Shown here: positions 9,156 through 17,663 of the stretch, one piece after another | Layout: every line of letters starts with the position of its first letter | Position numbering within the stretch: the first letter of the stretch is position 1 | From: Candidatus Sulfopaludibacter sp. SbA3 | GTDB taxonomy: Bacteria; Acidobacteriota; Terriglobia; Bryobacterales; Bryobacteraceae | Direction of reading: 5' to 3' | Length of the DNA: 64,000 bases | Assembly: GCA_945890485.1 (NCBI GenBank) | Contig: CAMDCN010000002.1 | Coordinates: 434,001 to 498,000 of the forward strand | Position numbers and translations under genes: made by a program | The notes under the pieces: generated by a model | Told to the model about the DNA's origin: nothing | What the model saw: only the letters and a program-made list of their open reading frames with translations | Databases searched by the model: none

Positions 9156-9583
9156 CGGCCGGAGCTCCCGAACCCACCCTCGCCCCGCACCGTCTCGCTC
9201 AGTTCGCTTTCCACCAACTCAACGGCCTCATACCGAGCGATGATCATCTGAGCAACCCGGTCGCCCTTGGCAATCGCGTACGGCGCCTTGCCCAGGTTCA
9301 GAAGAATCACTTTCAACTCCCCCCGATACCCCGGATCCACCGTCCCCGGACTATTCGGAATGGTGATGGCATGCTTCAAAGCCATCCCGCTCCGCGGCCG
9401 CACCTGCGCCTCGAACCCCGGCGGCAGCTCAATCGAAAGCCCCGTCGCCACCGCCTGCGGCACGCCAGGCTCCAACACCGTCTCCACCACGGAACACAGG
9501 TCCATCCCCGCGTCCTCCAACGGACCATGCGCGTAAGCCGGCAGAATTGCCTCGGGCGTCAGCTTTCGTACCTTAAGTTGCAT
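9152..9583 (-). CDS. dut: dUTP pyrophosphatase (dUTPase)
   Basis: The 143-residue product has all five trimeric dUTPase motifs in order: AGMDLCS, RPRSGMALKH, GTVDPGYRGELKV, GDRVAQMII and the C-terminal RGEGGFGSSGR that closes over the active site. It hydrolyses dUTP to dUMP and pyrophosphate, keeping uracil out of DNA and supplying the thymidylate precursor. Its ATG is only 15 bases from the start of the divergent ThyX-like gene, so neither gene has room for a conventional promoter plus leader between them. Length is normal for the family. Confidence 0.96.
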   Translation of the reverse strand: MQLKVRKLTPEAILPAYAHGPLEDAGMDLCSVVETVLEPGVPQAVATGLSIELPPGFEAQVRPRSGMALKHAITIPNSPGTVDPGYRGELKVILLNLGKAPYAIAKGDRVAQMIIARYEAVELVESELSETVRGEGGFGSSGR

Positions 9584-9598
9584 AATGAAGTATTTAGT

Positions 9599-11032
9599 AT
9601 GCCAGCCCCCCCGCCCGAACGGCGCATTTTATCCGTCGCCCCCCTAGCCCCCGAAAAGAGCGCCTACGCCCTCGCCCGCTATAGCCGCTCGGCCGATTCC
9701 ATCACCCAGTCCCTCGATTGGGTCCGCTCCCACGACTCCTCCAAGTTCCTCGAAAGCTTCTACTTCCAATACGGCCACGCCTCCATCGCCGACCTCGGTC
9801 ATCTCACCTTCTGCCTCGAAGGCATCTCCGAACTCGCCGCCGCCGAAGCCGAAGACGAGCAGCTCTGGGACGGCCAAGCCAAATCCTCCCGCTACCAGGA
9901 CTTCGGCAAAACCGGCTTCATCATCCCCCCCGAACTCACCGGCATCGAAATCACCCAGTTCCAGGCCGCCGGCGACACCCTTCTCGCCGCTTACCGCCTC
10001 GTCCACGACGCAGCCTTCGCCCATCTCACCAACCAACTCCCCCGCCCGGAGTCGATGAAGCCCGACGCCTACCAGCGCAACATCGCCGCCCGCGCCTTCG
10101 ACGTCGCCCGCTACCTCCTCTTCTGGGCCGTCCCCACCAACGTTGGCCAAGTCACCAGCATCCGCACCCTCGAAAAACAGATCCGCCGCCTCAAAGCCTC
10201 GCCCTACGCCGAAGTCCGCGCCATCGGCGCCGAAATCGCCGCCGCCTGCGCCGCGCCTCCCGCCTGCCGCTGGGACGACTCCCAAACCGAACCCCTCGCC
10301 CCCACTCTCGCCAAATACTGCGACGCCGATTCCCATCTCGCCGAATCCACCGCCGCCCTCCGCCTCTGGGCTCAGCAGAACCTCCCCGACACCCACGCCC
10401 CCGGCCCTGATATCGATCTCTTCAAACCCACCGATACCGCCGCCGAAATCGCAGCGACTCTCCTTTACCCCGTCACCAATTGGCCCTTCCGCGCCCTCTA
10501 CGAATGGGCCGCCGCGGCCTCCCCCGCCATCCGCCAGGAGGTCATCGACACCGCCCTCCAATCCCGCTCCAAACACGACGAACTCCTCCGCGGTTTCCGC
10601 GGCGGCCTCTACTGCTACGACATGGTCATGGACGTCGGCGCCTATCGCGACTTCCACCGCCACCGCCGCTGCCAACAGTACCGTCAGGATTACTCCGGCC
10701 AACTCGGCTACGAAACCCCGAAGGTCATCACCGAAGCCAACCTCACCGTCGAATACCAGGCCGCCATGGACCACGCCCTCGCCACCATGCGCCTCCTCCC
10801 CGCTCCGGCCAACGAATACCTCCTCCCCTTCGGCGCCCGCAGCCGCTTCCTCTTCAAGATGGATTTCGCCGAAACGGAGTACATCTGCCGCGTCCGCAGC
10901 GGCGTCAAAGGCCACTTCAGCTACCGCTCCATCGCCTGGCAGATGAAGGAAGCCATGGAAAAGCTCGAACCCGAACTCGGCCGCCTCCTCTCCGGCACGC
11001 CCCCATGGATCGAAGACCCCCTCAAGCGCTAG
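9599..11032 (+). CDS. Tandem-domain ThyX-like (flavin-dependent thymidylate synthase superfamily) protein
   Basis: The 477-residue protein is about twice the length of ThyX and appears to hold two related domains. The first (about 1-230) has FQYGHASIADLGHLTFCL, like the ThyX substrate-binding helix, then SSRYQDF. The second (about 280-477) has FHRHRRCQQYRQDYSG at about residue 351. Canonical ThyX carries RHR followed seven residues later by an essential Ser; here that position is Asp and a Ser follows two residues later. The family link is good, but thymidylate synthase activity is uncertain. Adjacency to dut suggests a nucleotide-related role. Confidence 0.78.
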   Translation: MPAPPPERRILSVAPLAPEKSAYALARYSRSADSITQSLDWVRSHDSSKFLESFYFQYGHASIADLGHLTFCLEGISELAAAEAEDEQLWDGQAKSSRYQDFGKTGFIIPPELTGIEITQFQAAGDTLLAAYRLVHDAAFAHLTNQLPRPESMKPDAYQRNIAARAFDVARYLLFWAVPTNVGQVTSIRTLEKQIRRLKASPYAEVRAIGAEIAAACAAPPACRWDDSQTEPLAPTLAKYCDADSHLAESTAALRLWAQQNLPDTHAPGPDIDLFKPTDTAAEIAATLLYPVTNWPFRALYEWAAAASPAIRQEVIDTALQSRSKHDELLRGFRGGLYCYDMVMDVGAYRDFHRHRRCQQYRQDYSGQLGYETPKVITEANLTVEYQAAMDHALATMRLLPAPANEYLLPFGARSRFLFKMDFAETEYICRVRSGVKGHFSYRSIAWQMKEAMEKLEPELGRLLSGTPPWIEDPLKR

Positions 11033-11706
11033 CGGCTCTAATCCTCCTCGCCGCGCCCGTCGTGGCCGAGGAAGCCAAGCCGCTCCACGCCCACTGGGCC
11101 TTCCACTCCGACCGCGCCCGCTGCGCCGACCCCGCCCATCCCGACAAACGCTGGGCCCCCACGGCCATCCCCGACACCAGTCCCGGTTGCTACCGGAAAC
11201 GCTTCTCGCTAACTGCCGGCACCCGCTTCGCCCTCGAATTCGACGGCCCCGCGCCCACGGAAGTCTTCCTGAACGGCCAGCCCCTCCCGCCTCCTTACGA
11301 GTTCGCCGTCCCCCTCAACACCGAAAACCTCCTCGCCATCGTCGCCCCCGCCGGCCTAGCCACGCCCCTCCGATTAGTCAAAGACCCCACCTCACCCCCA
11401 CCAATTCCCCCCGCCAGATCCGGATCCTTCCGTCTCACCGCCTCTGCCGGACCCCTCCCCGCCGACCGCACCGGCTTCGCCGTCATCACCGCCAATCGGG
11501 AAGGCCCCTTGAAATGGACCATCCGCGGCCAAGCCCGCCTCGCCGGCCCCGCCTCCTTCGGACCCGTCAACCTCATCCGCACCACCTGCACCGCCGGCAA
11601 AATCACCGTCACCGCCACCACCCCCTCCGGCGAATCCGCCACTCTCGATCTCTGGTCCACCGCCGTCCCCCTCGGCAACTCCTGGATGCGAGAACCATCA
11701 CGCTAA
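11005..11706 (+). CDS. Secreted GH2-like jelly-roll binding protein without catalytic domain
   Basis: The 233-residue product begins at an ATG that overlaps the end of the ThyX-like gene by 28 bases. It starts MDRRPPQALAALILLAAP and then VVAEEA, a signal peptide. The body (CYRKRFSL, LEFDGPAPTEVFLNGQPL) resembles the N-terminal sugar-binding jelly roll of family 2 glycoside hydrolases. The C-terminal half (about 130-233) looks like an immunoglobulin-like fold with DRTGFAVITA. No glycosidase barrel is present. I infer a secreted carbohydrate-binding or structural role; the resemblance is from memory of the family. Confidence 0.55.
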   Translation: MDRRPPQALAALILLAAPVVAEEAKPLHAHWAFHSDRARCADPAHPDKRWAPTAIPDTSPGCYRKRFSLTAGTRFALEFDGPAPTEVFLNGQPLPPPYEFAVPLNTENLLAIVAPAGLATPLRLVKDPTSPPPIPPARSGSFRLTASAGPLPADRTGFAVITANREGPLKWTIRGQARLAGPASFGPVNLIRTTCTAGKITVTATTPSGESATLDLWSTAVPLGNSWMREPSR

Positions 11707-11713
11707 AAAGTAC

Positions 11714-11741
11714 TTGACACCCCTGTGCAATTCGCTATGCT
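11714..11741 (+). promoter_or_regulatory. Sigma-70-type promoter of recA
   Basis: A perfect -35 box TTGACA (11714-11719) and a -10 box TATGCT (11736-11741) are separated by 16 bases. The predicted transcription start near 11748 gives a leader of about 38 bases to the recA ATG at 11786. It is one of the two clearest bipartite promoters in the window. I did not recognise a LexA operator overlapping it. Confidence 0.8.
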
Positions 11742-11785
11742 GAGGAAGGCGAAGAAAGAGCGAAACAGTTTCTCAGGGGAAAAAT

Positions 11786-12919
11786 ATGCTGGCTACTAGC
11801 GAAACATCGCGCGTTGTGGACACTATGGTGAAGGGCTCAAACACGAGCCCGCGACAGGAAAAGCTAATGTTGGACGAAAAAGAGAAAATGCGAGCCCTCC
11901 AAGCCACGCTTGGAGCCATTGAGAAACAGTTTGGCAAAGGTTCCGTGCTGCGGCTCGGTTCGAAGGAATCGATTCAGCCGGTAGCGGTCATCCCGTCGGG
12001 CTCCATCTCCCTCGACCACGCCCTCGGCGTCGGCGGCTTCCCCCGTGGCCGCATCATTGAGGTGTTCGGCCCGGAATCCTCCGGTAAAACCACTATCGCC
12101 CTCCAGGTCGTAGCCGAAGCCCAAAAGGCCGGCGGCGTTGCCGCCTTCGTCGACGTGGAACACGCCCTCGACCCCGCCTACGCCCGCAAACTCGGCGTCG
12201 ATATCGACAACCTCCTCGTTTCGCAGCCCGATTTCGCCGAACAGGCCCTCGAAATCACCAACACTCTCATTCAGTCCGGCTCCATTGACGTGCTGGTAGT
12301 CGACTCCGTGGCCGCCCTCGTCCCCAAAGCCGAACTCGATGGCGAAATGGGCGATTCCTTCGTCGGCGTCCACGCCCGGCTCATGAGCCAGGCCATGCGC
12401 AAGCTCACCGGCGTCGTCTCCAAGTCCAACACCTGCCTCATCTTCATCAACCAGATCCGCGAGAAGATCGGCGTCATGTTCGGTAGCCCTGAAACCACCA
12501 CCGGTGGCCGCGCCCTCAAGTTCTATTCGAGCGTCCGCCTCGATATCCGCCGTATCGGCGCCCTCAAGGAAGGCGAAGAAGTCATCGGCAATCGCACCAA
12601 GGTCAAGGTCGTCAAGAACAAGGTCGCCCCGCCCTTCCGCGAAGCCGAATTCGACATCATCTACGGTCAGGGCATCTCCCGCGAAGGCGACCTCATCGAC
12701 CTCGCCGTCACCAACACCGTCGTCGAAAAATCCGGCTCCTGGTACAGCTACAAAGGCGATCGCATCGGCCAAGGCCGCGACAACGCCCGCCAGTTCATCA
12801 AGGACAACCCGGACTTCTTCCGCCGCATCGATATCGAACTCCGCGACAAACTCGGCCTCGCCCAGGCTCCCGTCATCGCTGAGCCAGAGAAGGCTGCCGC
12901 CGCTACGTCGAAGAAGTAA
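11786..12919 (+). CDS. recA: Recombinase RecA
   Basis: The 377-residue product has the Walker A loop GPESSGKTT, the Walker B segment [10 protein letters not shown], loop L1 with [40 protein letters not shown] (L2 region) and the [17 protein letters not shown]-terminal segment. RecA forms filaments on single-stranded DNA, drives strand exchange and triggers LexA cleavage. The ATG at 11786 has AGGGG upstream; a second ATG at 11867 (MLDEKEK) also has AGGA and would give the usual length of about 350 residues, so 27 residues at the N-terminus are uncertain. A promoter and terminator bracket it as a single-gene unit. Confidence 0.98.
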   Translation: MLATSETSRVVDTMVKGSNTSPRQEKLMLDEKEKMRALQATLGAIEKQFGKGSVLRLGSKESIQPVAVIPSGSISLDHALGVGGFPRGRIIEVFGPESSGKTTIALQVVAEAQKAGGVAAFVDVEHALDPAYARKLGVDIDNLLVSQPDFAEQALEITNTLIQSGSIDVLVVDSVAALVPKAELDGEMGDSFVGVHARLMSQAMRKLTGVVSKSNTCLIFINQIREKIGVMFGSPETTTGGRALKFYSSVRLDIRRIGALKEGEEVIGNRTKVKVVKNKVAPPFREAEFDIIYGQGISREGDLIDLAVTNTVVEKSGSWYSYKGDRIGQGRDNARQFIKDNPDFFRRIDIELRDKLGLAQAPVIAEPEKAAAATSKK

Positions 12920-12966
12920 TCACTGTCCGGTTTCGCACACCTGACGTCGGAACCGCACAGCTCGAA

Positions 12967-12999
12967 CCGGGAGAATTCGGCCTCCCGGGTCCTCTTTTC
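12967..12999 (+). terminator. Rho-independent terminator of recA
   Basis: A 7-bp stem (CCGGGAG at 12967-12973 with CTCCCGG at 12982-12988) with an 8-base loop is followed by the pyrimidine tract GTCCTCTTTT. It lies 48 bases after the recA stop, the expected place. Confidence 0.75.
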
Positions 13000-13018
13000 A
13001 ATCACTTAGGGAATGGTA

Positions 13019-13053
13019 CGCGGACTGCACAAGTACCGGTTATGCAGTCCGCG
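13019..13053. repeat. Perfect 11-bp inverted repeat in the recA downstream region
   Basis: CGCGGACTGCA (13019-13029) pairs exactly with TGCAGTCCGCG (13043-13053) across a 13-base loop. It lies between the recA terminator and the end of the convergent hydrolase gene. Neither side has a T-tract, so it is not a classical terminator. It may stop leftward readthrough by another route, protect an mRNA 3' end, or bind a protein. Confidence 0.7.
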
Positions 13054-13104
13054 AAGCCAATTTCTCACTACCTGCTGGTCGCCTTCGCTCTCGCGATGGG
13101 GATG

Positions 13105-15153
13105 TCACTGTTGCACAACGTCCGTCTTGGCCAAGTCAGCCTGGACAATCCGTACCACCGTCTCGAGCAGCGCGGCCCGGGGATACCGGGTTTTATCCAT
13201 ATTGCTCCGGATCGTCGAGTCGGGAGACTTATCGAACGGCAGGGCCACCGCGAAGTGATCCCCTTTCGCTACACCCAGATACTTGCTTCCGGGTACGATC
13301 GCGTCCTGACGCGTCAACTGGCCATCATGGATCGGATCGAAGGAATTCATGAGCATCCATGTCTGCAGGAGGGCCTTCGAAGTGTTCTCCTTGCCGCTAG
13401 CCGCCACTACTGAGTAAGTCGGCACCATCGGGTTCGGGAAGGATGCTAGAAACGCCTGCCGGGCAGCCTTCGAAAGGCTCTTGAAGCCGGACGACATATC
13501 GCCCCGGCACGTCTTGAACTTAAACTGCTGAATCCACCGGTCGGCCTGCCCCGGCATCGCATCAGCGATCGGCGACCCGCCGCTCGCCCCCGCCACGCTT
13601 ACAAACGCCGCCACTTTATCGGTGATCCCTTCCCGCGCCAACGCCTCCTGAATATCCGGCGTGCCCTTGCTATACCCCACCAGAATCCATTTCCGCTGGT
13701 CCGTCTTCCAGCTATCGTTCACATACTTGGCGATCTCTTTCGCATTCACCTCGGCGGCATCATTCCCCACCTGCAGCAACTCCGCCGTCACACCAAACTG
13801 CTTCCGCAGCGCTTGAATTCCCTCGTCAAATGCCGGACTCTCCGCAAAACACGAACTCATGAATCCCGGCACCACCAGCACCCGGTATTCCTTCGTCACC
13901 GGAGCCAACTTCACATCCGTCTTCCCCGGCTTCTGAATCCAGTCCTGGCACCCGCCCCAGTTCCCCGTATCCGGATTATTCTGCACCAGCACGCTGCAGA
14001 ACGTATCACTGAACAGTTCGCTCGCGTCCTGCCCGTCGTTCTCCATGTAGATGATCAGTGTCCGTCCATCGGAAACGAACTCCTGCCCGTGCGCCGTATT
14101 CGCCTTCAGAAGAGGCGTCTTCACGGTCATGTACTCCCTTGCCGCCACCATGCCCGTATCCTGCAGGCTCTGCCCGATAAAATCCCGTTCTTTATCCGTC
14201 TCAGGATCAATCTTGTGCGTAATCTTTCCGTTCCGCTTGTCCTTGTCGAAGCCCACATCGTGGGTACCCGCCCCGGCCCACACCGTGCGCCCGCCCACTT
14301 TGAACGGAGCCCGCCAAATCCGGAAGTGATGCCGCGCCGCGACCACCATCAAAGGATCCGCGTGCGCCCAGCCGTAGTCCTGCGGCCGCTCAAACAGATA
14401 CAGCTCGCTCATCGGAATCGTCAGATACGCCTGCTTCGAAAAACTAGCCAACGCCCCCCGCAGAATCGTGTCCTTAATCGTCCGGTCCACCGTCACCCAG
14501 TCCGCCGCCTGCAGCGCTGCAACCACCTGCACTTCGCTCCCGACAATGAAGAAGTTCACGCGGTCGCCCGGCGTCCCGTCCTTATCCCCCACCCGCACCG
14601 GCACGGAATTCAACTGCTCCGTCGTCATCTTCACGAGAGGCAACTGCTCCCTCACTGCCTTTGACGCTACCGCCGCCACCCGCTCCAACTTCACCGTGAA
14701 CGATCCATCCGCCCCGTCGGTCGAAGCCTGGTTGATCCCCAAAAACAGCCGCCCCTTCACGGGCACCCGCCGCTCGCCTTTCGGCCCAATCAGAAACGGC
14801 CGATTCGTCGCATTCTCGCCCACCCGGCCCACCAGCGCCCCGCGCTTCCCATCACCCACGGGAAACGACTTAATCATGTCCATCCAGCCCCGCGCAATCC
14901 CGTCCGGCAGAATCTCTTTCCCGTTGTAGCGCAGCGAACCCGTGGCCGTAAACCGCAGAATGTCGCCCGCCGCTACATCAATCCCGGTATCGATCCATTG
15001 CTTGTTGCCCGGCACCGTCAACTCGACCGTGCCACCGGTCTGCGCCGCGGTACTCGCCGTCGAAGCCGGCTTCACCACGTCGTACCGGCTCGCCGGCGTC
15101 TGCGCCAGAACCATCCCGCCCGTCAACAAACCAATCCACAAAATCCGCATCAT
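13105..15153 (-). CDS. Secreted LecA-like / LssY_C-like / alpha-beta hydrolase fusion protein
   Basis: The 682-residue product has a signal peptide (MMRILWIGLLTGGMVLAQ). Residues about 42-150 (WIDTGIDVAAGDILRFTATG) resemble the LecA/PA-IL-like galactose-binding fold. Residues about 185-360 (DRVNFFIVGSEVQVVAALQA, TIPMSELYLFERPQDYGWAH) resemble the LssY C-terminal domain. Residues about 425-670 look like an alpha/beta hydrolase with a nucleophile elbow GYSKG and a late DHFAV segment. The gene overlaps the upstream hydrolase by an ATGA, so they are co-translated. Domain calls are by eye; I cannot name a substrate. Confidence 0.7.
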   Translation of the reverse strand: MMRILWIGLLTGGMVLAQTPASRYDVVKPASTASTAAQTGGTVELTVPGNKQWIDTGIDVAAGDILRFTATGSLRYNGKEILPDGIARGWMDMIKSFPVGDGKRGALVGRVGENATNRPFLIGPKGERRVPVKGRLFLGINQASTDGADGSFTVKLERVAAVASKAVREQLPLVKMTTEQLNSVPVRVGDKDGTPGDRVNFFIVGSEVQVVAALQAADWVTVDRTIKDTILRGALASFSKQAYLTIPMSELYLFERPQDYGWAHADPLMVVAARHHFRIWRAPFKVGGRTVWAGAGTHDVGFDKDKRNGKITHKIDPETDKERDFIGQSLQDTGMVAAREYMTVKTPLLKANTAHGQEFVSDGRTLIIYMENDGQDASELFSDTFCSVLVQNNPDTGNWGGCQDWIQKPGKTDVKLAPVTKEYRVLVVPGFMSSCFAESPAFDEGIQALRKQFGVTAELLQVGNDAAEVNAKEIAKYVNDSWKTDQRKWILVGYSKGTPDIQEALAREGITDKVAAFVSVAGASGGSPIADAMPGQADRWIQQFKFKTCRGDMSSGFKSLSKAARQAFLASFPNPMVPTYSVVAASGKENTSKALLQTWMLMNSFDPIHDGQLTRQDAIVPGSKYLGVAKGDHFAVALPFDKSPDSTIRSNMDKTRYPRAALLETVVRIVQADLAKTDVVQQ

Positions 15154-15890
15154 CGAATCGACTCCAAAATCGCGTTCGTCAACTCCGGCGGCGCCAGAAT
15201 CAAGCCCTTAATCTGTGCCCAGAGTAGCGGATCCGCCTCCATCCGCGCGTGTCCCCCGCCAAACACCCGCCGCAAACTTAGCTCCGGAAACGGATGCAGC
15301 GACCAAATCGGATACCGGAACCGGAAATTTCCCAGAATTTTCGTCTGCCGCGGATCCATCGCCTGGATATAATCCTCGCCCCGCACGGTCAGAACCTCTT
15401 TCTGATAAAAATTCGCCGCCCGCTTCACGTTCGGCGGAATGTGCCCGTCCCGCCGCATCGACACGCTATCCACCTGCACCGTCAAATCCACCATCACCCC
15501 GGCCTTCTTTAAATCCCGCGCCAACCGCACCACCTCGCCCCCGCCCAGGCTCTGCCCGTATAGGATCAGCTTCACGCGTCCCCGCTCTTCCGGATCCAGC
15601 TTCTTGTTCTTATTCGCATCAAAGGCAGCCAGCACCAGCCGCTTCGCCTCTCGATGCCGGTAATGCGACAGCGTCTCGGCGTATACCTTTGGCAACCCCA
15701 TCGCCCGGATATCCAGAGCTACCTTCCGGACCCCCCGGTCCGGGTCGTTCCAGCGGTCCAAGCCGCCCATGAAGCCAAGGATCAGCGTGCTCCCTTCCGG
15801 AAGCGGCGTCGGGACAGACAATTCCTTCATCGACTGCGCACCCGCCAAGCCGCAACAGGCCGCCAAACTCAAAGCTACCTTTCGTAACAT
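15150..15890 (-). CDS. Secreted alpha/beta hydrolase-like protein
   Basis: The 246-residue protein has a signal peptide (MLRKVALSLAACCGLAGAQ), an oxyanion-type ILGFMGG stretch, and a nucleophile elbow GQSLGG in LILYGQSLGGGEVV. DANKNKKLDPEE at about residue 90 looks like a calcium-binding EF-hand-type loop. A late GGGHARM could supply the catalytic His. It lies first in a two-gene operon with the larger hydrolase fusion (4-base overlap). A GGAGA ribosome site lies just upstream of the ATG. Lipase or esterase activity is inferred from the motif only. Confidence 0.72.
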   Translation of the reverse strand: MLRKVALSLAACCGLAGAQSMKELSVPTPLPEGSTLILGFMGGLDRWNDPDRGVRKVALDIRAMGLPKVYAETLSHYRHREAKRLVLAAFDANKNKKLDPEERGRVKLILYGQSLGGGEVVRLARDLKKAGVMVDLTVQVDSVSMRRDGHIPPNVKRAANFYQKEVLTVRGEDYIQAMDPRQTKILGNFRFRYPIWSLHPFPELSLRRVFGGGHARMEADPLLWAQIKGLILAPPELTNAILESIR

Positions 15891-15930
15891 CCGTATCTCC
15901 TAGATGTCACACCCGGTCGCGGCGTTTCCG

Positions 15931-16254
15931 CTAACTGGCCACCACCGCCGTGCCCGACACCGATACCATCAACATCGATCCGCCCGAGCCAACCTGAATC
16001 GTTTCGTAGTCGATATCGATTCCGATCACTGCATTGGCGCCCATCTGTTTCGCCTGCTCCTGAATCTCTCCCATCGCAATCGCCTTCGCCTTGCGGAGCT
16101 CGGCTTCGTAGGCGCCGCTCCGGCCTCCCACGATATCCGTAATCTTGGCGAAAAAGTCCCGAAAGACATTCGCCCCCAAAATCGCCTCACCCGAGACAAT
16201 TCCCAGGTACTGCAACTGCCGTCCTTCCAGCGTCGATGTCGTCGAAAGCAACAT
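15931..16254 (-). CDS. YbjQ/UPF0145-family protein
   Basis: The 107-residue protein matches the YbjQ family: an N-terminal [21 protein letters not shown], then [20 protein letters not shown], and [16 protein letters not shown] with a C-terminal beta strand VSVSGTAV. Members form small pentameric rings and have been annotated as putative heavy-metal-binding, but the function is not settled. It is 5 bases after the TesA-like esterase gene on the same strand and probably shares its transcript. Confidence 0.9.
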   Translation of the reverse strand: MLLSTTSTLEGRQLQYLGIVSGEAILGANVFRDFFAKITDIVGGRSGAYEAELRKAKAIAMGEIQEQAKQMGANAVIGIDIDYETIQVGSGGSMLMVSVSGTAVVAS

Positions 16255-16259
16255 GATTC

Positions 16260-16943
16260 CTACCTCTTCCGCAGCAGCGGCGCCAACACCGGAAAAACAT
16301 TCCGGTCAGCCACGATCTTACATCCCTCCGCCGTCGGATGAATACCATCCTGCAGCATCAGCTTCGGCTCCGTCGCCACCCCGTCCAGCAAAAATCGGAT
16401 CCGCGGCACCTTGTGCTTCGCCGCCAGCGCCGGATACATCTGCTCAAAATCCCGAATATACTCCGGTCCATAATTGCGCGGCAGCGTGATTCCGGCCAGC
16501 ACCACCTTCGCCCCCGCGCCCTTGAAAGCCGTAATCATCTTGTCCAAATTGTCCTTGCTCAGCGAAACCGGCAGCCCCCGCAACCCATCGTTCCCGCCCA
16601 GCTCCAGAATTACGATCTCCGGCTTCTCCGCCAAGGCCTGCGGAATCCGCTCCACGCCGCCGCTTGTCGTATCCCCGCTAACCCCCTGGTTCACCACCCG
16701 GTAACTGTAGCCCTGGGCATCCAAAGCCTTCTGCAAATAGTCCGGATACGATTCCCCCGCCTCCAACCCATAACCCGCACTCAAGCTATCGCCAAAAGCA
16801 ACGATCACCGGCCGATCATCCTTCTTCACTTCCTTCACCGGCGCAGCCTCTGGCTCAGCCGCGGGCCCCGGCCCCGCCACCGGTTCCGCGGGCTTACCGC
16901 AACCAACCAACACCACGGCCAAAGTTACAAGGAGAATCCGCAT
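16260..16943 (-). CDS. tesA: TesA-like SGNH arylesterase/lysophospholipase, predicted lipoprotein
   Basis: The 227-residue product has a lipobox (AVVLVGCG, Cys15), a Pro/Ala-rich linker and the SGNH blocks: GDSLSAGYG (Ser), [10 protein letters not shown] (Gly), [11 protein letters not shown] (Asn) and DGIHPTAEG (Asp/His). TesA enzymes hydrolyse esters and acyl thioesters; the lipobox implies membrane tethering on the outer face. It is transcribed away from ybbA-ybbP, the same layout as tesA-ybbAP in Escherichia coli. A TATTAT hexamer 8 bases before the ATG suggests a leaderless mRNA. Confidence 0.88.
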   Translation of the reverse strand: MRILLVTLAVVLVGCGKPAEPVAGPGPAAEPEAAPVKEVKKDDRPVIVAFGDSLSAGYGLEAGESYPDYLQKALDAQGYSYRVVNQGVSGDTTSGGVERIPQALAEKPEIVILELGGNDGLRGLPVSLSKDNLDKMITAFKGAGAKVVLAGITLPRNYGPEYIRDFEQMYPALAAKHKVPRIRFLLDGVATEPKLMLQDGIHPTAEGCKIVADRNVFPVLAPLLRKR

Positions 16944-16951
16944 CTAATGCC

Positions 16952-16957
16952 ATAATA
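16952..16957 (-). promoter_or_regulatory. -10-like TATTAT before the TesA-like gene
   Basis: On the minus strand TATTAT ends 8 bases before the ATG at 16943. No ribosome-binding site lies in the 8-base gap. With only 18 bases between the divergent starts, this promoter lies next to the ybbA start codon. Confidence 0.45.
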
Positions 16958-16961
16958 AGGC

Positions 16962-17663
16962 TTGGCGACCACCCCAGCTTCCTCCCCCTCCCCCGCCATT
17001 CGTGTCCGCGGGCTCACCAAGTCGATCACCACCCCCTCCCACCGCGTTGATATCCTCCGCGGCCTCGATTTCGACGTCCCCGCCGGCCAGTTCGTCGCCA
17101 TCATGGGACCCTCCGGCAGTGGCAAAAGCACTCTCCTCGGCCTCCTCGCCGGACTCGATAACCCCTCCGCCGGCAGCATCCTTCTCGACGGCGAAGAAAT
17201 CGTCGGCCTCTCGGAAGACGACCTCGCCCGCCTCCGCGGCCGCAAACTCGGCTTCGTCTTCCAAAGCTACCAACTCATCCCCACCCTCACCGCCGAAGAA
17301 AACGTCCTCCTCCCCGCTGAACTCTCCGGCGCCACCGGCAACCCAGAAAAACGCGCTCAGGAACTCCTCGATAGCGTCGGCCTCTCCCAGCGCCGCGACC
17401 ACTATCCCGTCCAACTCTCCGGCGGCGAACAGCAACGCGTCGCCCTCGCCCGCGCCTTCATGCTCGCCCCGCCCATCCTCATGGCCGACGAACCCACCGG
17501 CAATCTCGATTCCTCGAACGGCCAGCACGTCCTCGACCTCCTCCTCACCATGAACCGTCAGGAGCGCACCACCCTCGTCCTCGTCACCCACGATCCCCAA
17601 CTCGCGGCCCGCGCCGACCGCCGACTGCTCATGCGCGACGGAGTCATCGTCAGTGACGAATAG
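16962..17663 (+). CDS. ybbA: ABC transporter ATP-binding protein, YbbA/LolD type
   Basis: The 233-residue protein has Walker [11 protein letters not shown]-loop [10 protein letters not shown], signature LSGGEQQRV, Walker [13 protein letters not shown] and the switch His in LVTHD. This is the MacB/LolD/YbbA class, which powers FtsX-type permeases that do mechanical work rather than move solutes. The only workable start is a TTG at 16962. It overlaps the permease gene by 11 bases, so the two form one unit. The neighbouring TesA-like gene supports the YbbA assignment. Confidence 0.9.
   Translation: MATTPASSPSPAIRVRGLTKSITTPSHRVDILRGLDFDVPAGQFVAIMGPSGSGKSTLLGLLAGLDNPSAGSILLDGEEIVGLSEDDLARLRGRKLGFVFQSYQLIPTLTAEENVLLPAELSGATGNPEKRAQELLDSVGLSQRRDHYPVQLSGGEQQRVALARAFMLAPPILMADEPTGNLDSSNGQHVLDLLLTMNRQERTTLVLVTHDPQLAARADRRLLMRDGVIVSDE

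Noticed and set aside
8546-9598. Open frame continuous upstream with the ThyX-like gene, giving an 828-residue protein
   Set aside because: The upstream half is Arg/Pro-rich, overlaps DUF3592 in another frame and runs antisense to dut; the ThyX-like family start is at 9599.
13042-13413. 123-codon plus-strand open frame near the recA 3' region
   Set aside because: It runs antisense into the hydrolase gene, has no ribosome site and shows no coding-like motifs.
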